From Chloroflexota bacterium (GTDB taxonomy: Bacteria; Chloroflexota; Anaerolineae; Anaerolineales; DRMV01): DNA of 5,165 nt. The notes beneath the pieces were generated by a model, which saw only the letters and a list, made by a program, of their open reading frames with translations, had not been told where the DNA came from and made no database searches. Both the position numbers and the translations under genes were made by a program. Location of the stretch: NCBI GenBank assembly GCA_013154225.1, contig JAADCW010000067.1:1-5165 (forward strand), in the 5' to 3' direction. Of this stretch, positions 5,056-5,165 are shown one piece after another; positions within the stretch are counted from its first letter, which is position 1, and every line of letters begins with the position of its first letter.

Positions 5056-5149
5056 GCATCGGAGGCACGGACTAACCCGCAGCCAAAGAGCAATACCCAA
5101 GGCGGCGGCCGAGGGGCCGCTGCAATTTTTTTGTAAGGAGATAGTTAGC
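5056..5149 (+). ncRNA. Putative attenuator leader RNA (unknown class) upstream of the gene at 5150
   Basis: The predicted transcript leader contains two mutually exclusive helices. The antiterminator is CCGCAGCC (5077-5084) with GGCGGCGG (5101-5108): eight positions with one internal A-G mismatch and a 16-nt A-rich loop. The terminator reuses the same G-rich arm (5102-5110), pairing it with 5115-5123, followed by T7. The ribosome binding site AAGGAG (5135-5140) lies just past the T run. This layout is typical of riboswitches, T-box leaders or protein-controlled attenuators. I could not match it to a class I know, and no T-box motif or convincing leader peptide was seen. The start point is inferred from the promoter at 5021-5049. 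Confidence 0.45.
5102..5132 (+). terminator. Intrinsic terminator within the leader of the gene at 5150
   Basis: The stem pairs 5102-5110 with 5115-5123: nine pairs including one G-T wobble, with core GCGGCC/GGCCGC and loop GAGG. It is followed by AA and seven T (5126-5132). It ends 17 bp before the ATG at 5150 and right next to that gene's ribosome binding site. It is therefore best read as an attenuator of that gene rather than the end of an upstream gene, since the gene to its left points the other way. Confidence 0.75.
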
Positions 5150-5165
5150 ATGTCTGAACGTTATA
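5150..5165 (+). CDS. Start of an unidentified gene, truncated at the right edge
   Basis: ATG at 5150 is preceded by AAGGAG (5135-5140) with a 9-bp spacer, itself downstream of a promoter and a leader terminator. Only MSERY is visible, so the product cannot be identified. The strong ribosome binding site and dedicated promoter make it very likely to be a real gene, and one under attenuation control. Confidence 0.65.

Larger units (their letters stand above)
4831..5149. other. Gene-free divergent regulatory region (319 bp)
   Basis: No credible coding region lies here. It separates the minus-strand AMMECR1 gene from the plus-strand gene starting at 5150. From left to right it holds the AMMECR1 ribosome binding site, a 7-bp inverted repeat around a short palindrome (4877-4913), a minus-strand TATAAT (4930-4935), a 13-bp palindrome (4951-4963), a small CCCC-ATC-GGGG hairpin (5001-5011), a plus-strand promoter (5021-5049), and a leader with antiterminator and terminator helices (5077-5132). 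Confidence 0.75.

Noticed and set aside
4261..5136. A 291-codon open frame on the plus strand
   Set aside because: It is antisense to the AMMECR1 gene, whose family motifs are intact on the other strand, and it continues through a promoter and a terminator. It is rich in Gln, His, Arg and Pro, as expected for a shadow frame.

Overview
The window reads as ordinary chromosomal DNA of a Chloroflexota bacterium, most likely Anaerolineae-like. The reasons are the moderately GC-rich composition, the long Thr/Glu/Ala/Pro-rich linker behind the lipobox of a BMP-family lipoprotein, and the mixture of a DarA/PstA-type cyclic-di-AMP receptor, a HerA-like ATPase and an AMMECR1 protein. This placement is inferred from protein style only; no database search was possible. 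No insertion sequence, CRISPR array, phage gene or obvious integration site was seen.

Layout. (1) Positions 1-328: the 3' end of a cyclic-nucleotide-binding-domain protein that stops without a helix-turn-helix. It is followed 32 bp later by a 76-aa orphan with a strong ribosome binding site (361-591). (2) 709-1881: a solitary BMP/PnrA-type substrate-binding lipoprotein with its own candidate promoter and a perfect bidirectional terminator. (3) 1987-2061: tRNA-Pro(CGG) with its own near-consensus promoter and a second bidirectional terminator, so the tRNA is insulated on both sides. (4) 2158-3879, minus strand: a HerA-like hexameric DNA translocase. It diverges from (5) 3958-4224, a short-looped c-di-AMP receptor. 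(6) 4234-4830, minus strand: an AMMECR1-domain protein convergent with the receptor gene; a hairpin covers both stop codons. (7) 4831-5149: a 319-bp regulatory region with a minus-strand promoter for the AMMECR1 gene, an inverted repeat in its leader, and a good plus-strand extended -10 promoter. The plus-strand leader contains an intrinsic terminator and a competing antiterminator helix just before the start codon of a gene that runs off the right edge (5150-).

Functionally the window is a set of mostly single-gene transcription units rather than one pathway. The most attractive unexplained element is the right-hand leader (about 5056-5149), which has the architecture of a transcription attenuator or riboswitch expression platform but matches no leader class I could name. 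The next most interesting points are the short-loop c-di-AMP receptor, which lacks the usual binding-site asparagine, and its divergent pairing with a HerA-like ATPase that has no NurA partner in view.
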